Assembly (NCBI GenBank): GCA_018397055.1
Contig: JAGTQS010000043.1
Span: forward strand, 1 to 14,435
DNA: 14,435 nucleotides
Source: Candidatus Bathyarchaeota archaeon
GTDB taxonomy: Archaea; Thermoproteota; Bathyarchaeia; Bathyarchaeales; DTEX01
Direction: 5' to 3'
Shown: one piece after another, positions 14,362 through 14,435 of the stretch
Numbering within the stretch: position 1 is the stretch's first letter
How the letters are laid out: every line of letters starts with the position of its first letter
Translations under genes and position numbers: made by a program
The notes under the pieces: model-generated
Databases searched by the model: none
What the model saw: the letters and a program-made list of their open reading frames with translations, nothing else
Told to the model about the DNA's origin: nothing

Positions 14362-14435
14362 TTAGTTCTTTTCGTACATTGGTCTTTCGCCGTGTGCAGC
14401 TTTTTGTGGAACTGGTCTTTTATCTTGAAATATGC
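14362..14435 (-). CDS. Possible 3' end of a minus-strand gene cut by the window edge
   Basis: Read leftwards from the edge, a frame runs FQDKRPVPQKAAHGERPMYEKN and stops with TAA at 14362-14364. The stop sits in a sensible place, just before the T-rich tract that ends the converging oxidoreductase gene. The residue mix is protein-like, but 23 codons are too few to identify it. A second frame on the same strand is also open but is simply lysine-rich. Confidence 0.35.
   Translation of the reverse strand, partial: IFQDKRPVPQKAAHGERPMYEKN

Noticed and set aside
1..14435. tRNA or rRNA genes, insertion sequences, transposases, or integration sites
   Set aside because: No tRNA-like GGTTCRANNCC arm, rRNA-like stretch, transposase motif, or paired terminal repeats were seen on either strand by eye.

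Overview
The window looks archaeal. It carries an aRF1-type release factor (NIKS, YxCxxxF and GGQ motifs), a COG2433/DUF460 RNase H-fold protein, a PDCD5-like DNA-binding protein, a single-domain winged helix of the HTH_45 type, and TATA-like boxes about 25 to 30 bases before several genes. Some starts lack a Shine-Dalgarno (SD) site and others have a clear GGTGA or GGAGG. GC looks moderate, around 40% by eye. A mesophilic or moderately thermophilic member of the Thermoproteota/Bathyarchaeia kind would fit, but that placement is inference. Genes are dense and no gene-free stretch exceeds about 300 bases.

Layout. Bases 1-196: probable 5' end of a minus-strand gene, with a strong palindrome over its presumed TATA box. 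Bases 197-3464: an amino-acid ligase module. A plus-strand D-Ala-D-Ala-ligase-like ATP-grasp gene converges on a minus-strand two-gene unit in which a lysine 2,3-aminomutase family radical SAM gene is followed after 9 bases by a second ATP-grasp ligase. A third ligase, a close paralogue of the first, lies at 10896-11939 on the minus strand. Bases 3633-4964: a bactofilin-like solenoid with a 17-residue VGG repeat. Bases 5157-7608: a winged-helix regulator, then minus-strand PDCD5-like, aRF1 and SWIM zinc-finger genes. Bases 7700-10751: acetamidase/formamidase family protein, COG2433 protein and an endonuclease III-like HhH protein. Bases 12112-13163: a secreted, membrane-anchored protein split by a frameshift in a run of eight A. 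Bases 13248-14342: a Gfo/Idh/MocA oxidoreductase, then a possible 3' end of another minus-strand gene.

Working hypothesis. The aminomutase keeps the residues known to select lysine, so it probably makes beta-lysine. The adjoining ATP-grasp enzyme could join that or another amino acid to an acceptor. All three ligases differ from true D-Ala-D-Ala ligases at specificity positions, so they are unlikely to make D-Ala-D-Ala. An undescribed beta-amino-acid conjugate, such as a compatible solute, surface peptide or cofactor, is the most interesting possibility here. The rest is a mix of information-processing housekeeping genes and accessory metabolic or surface genes.
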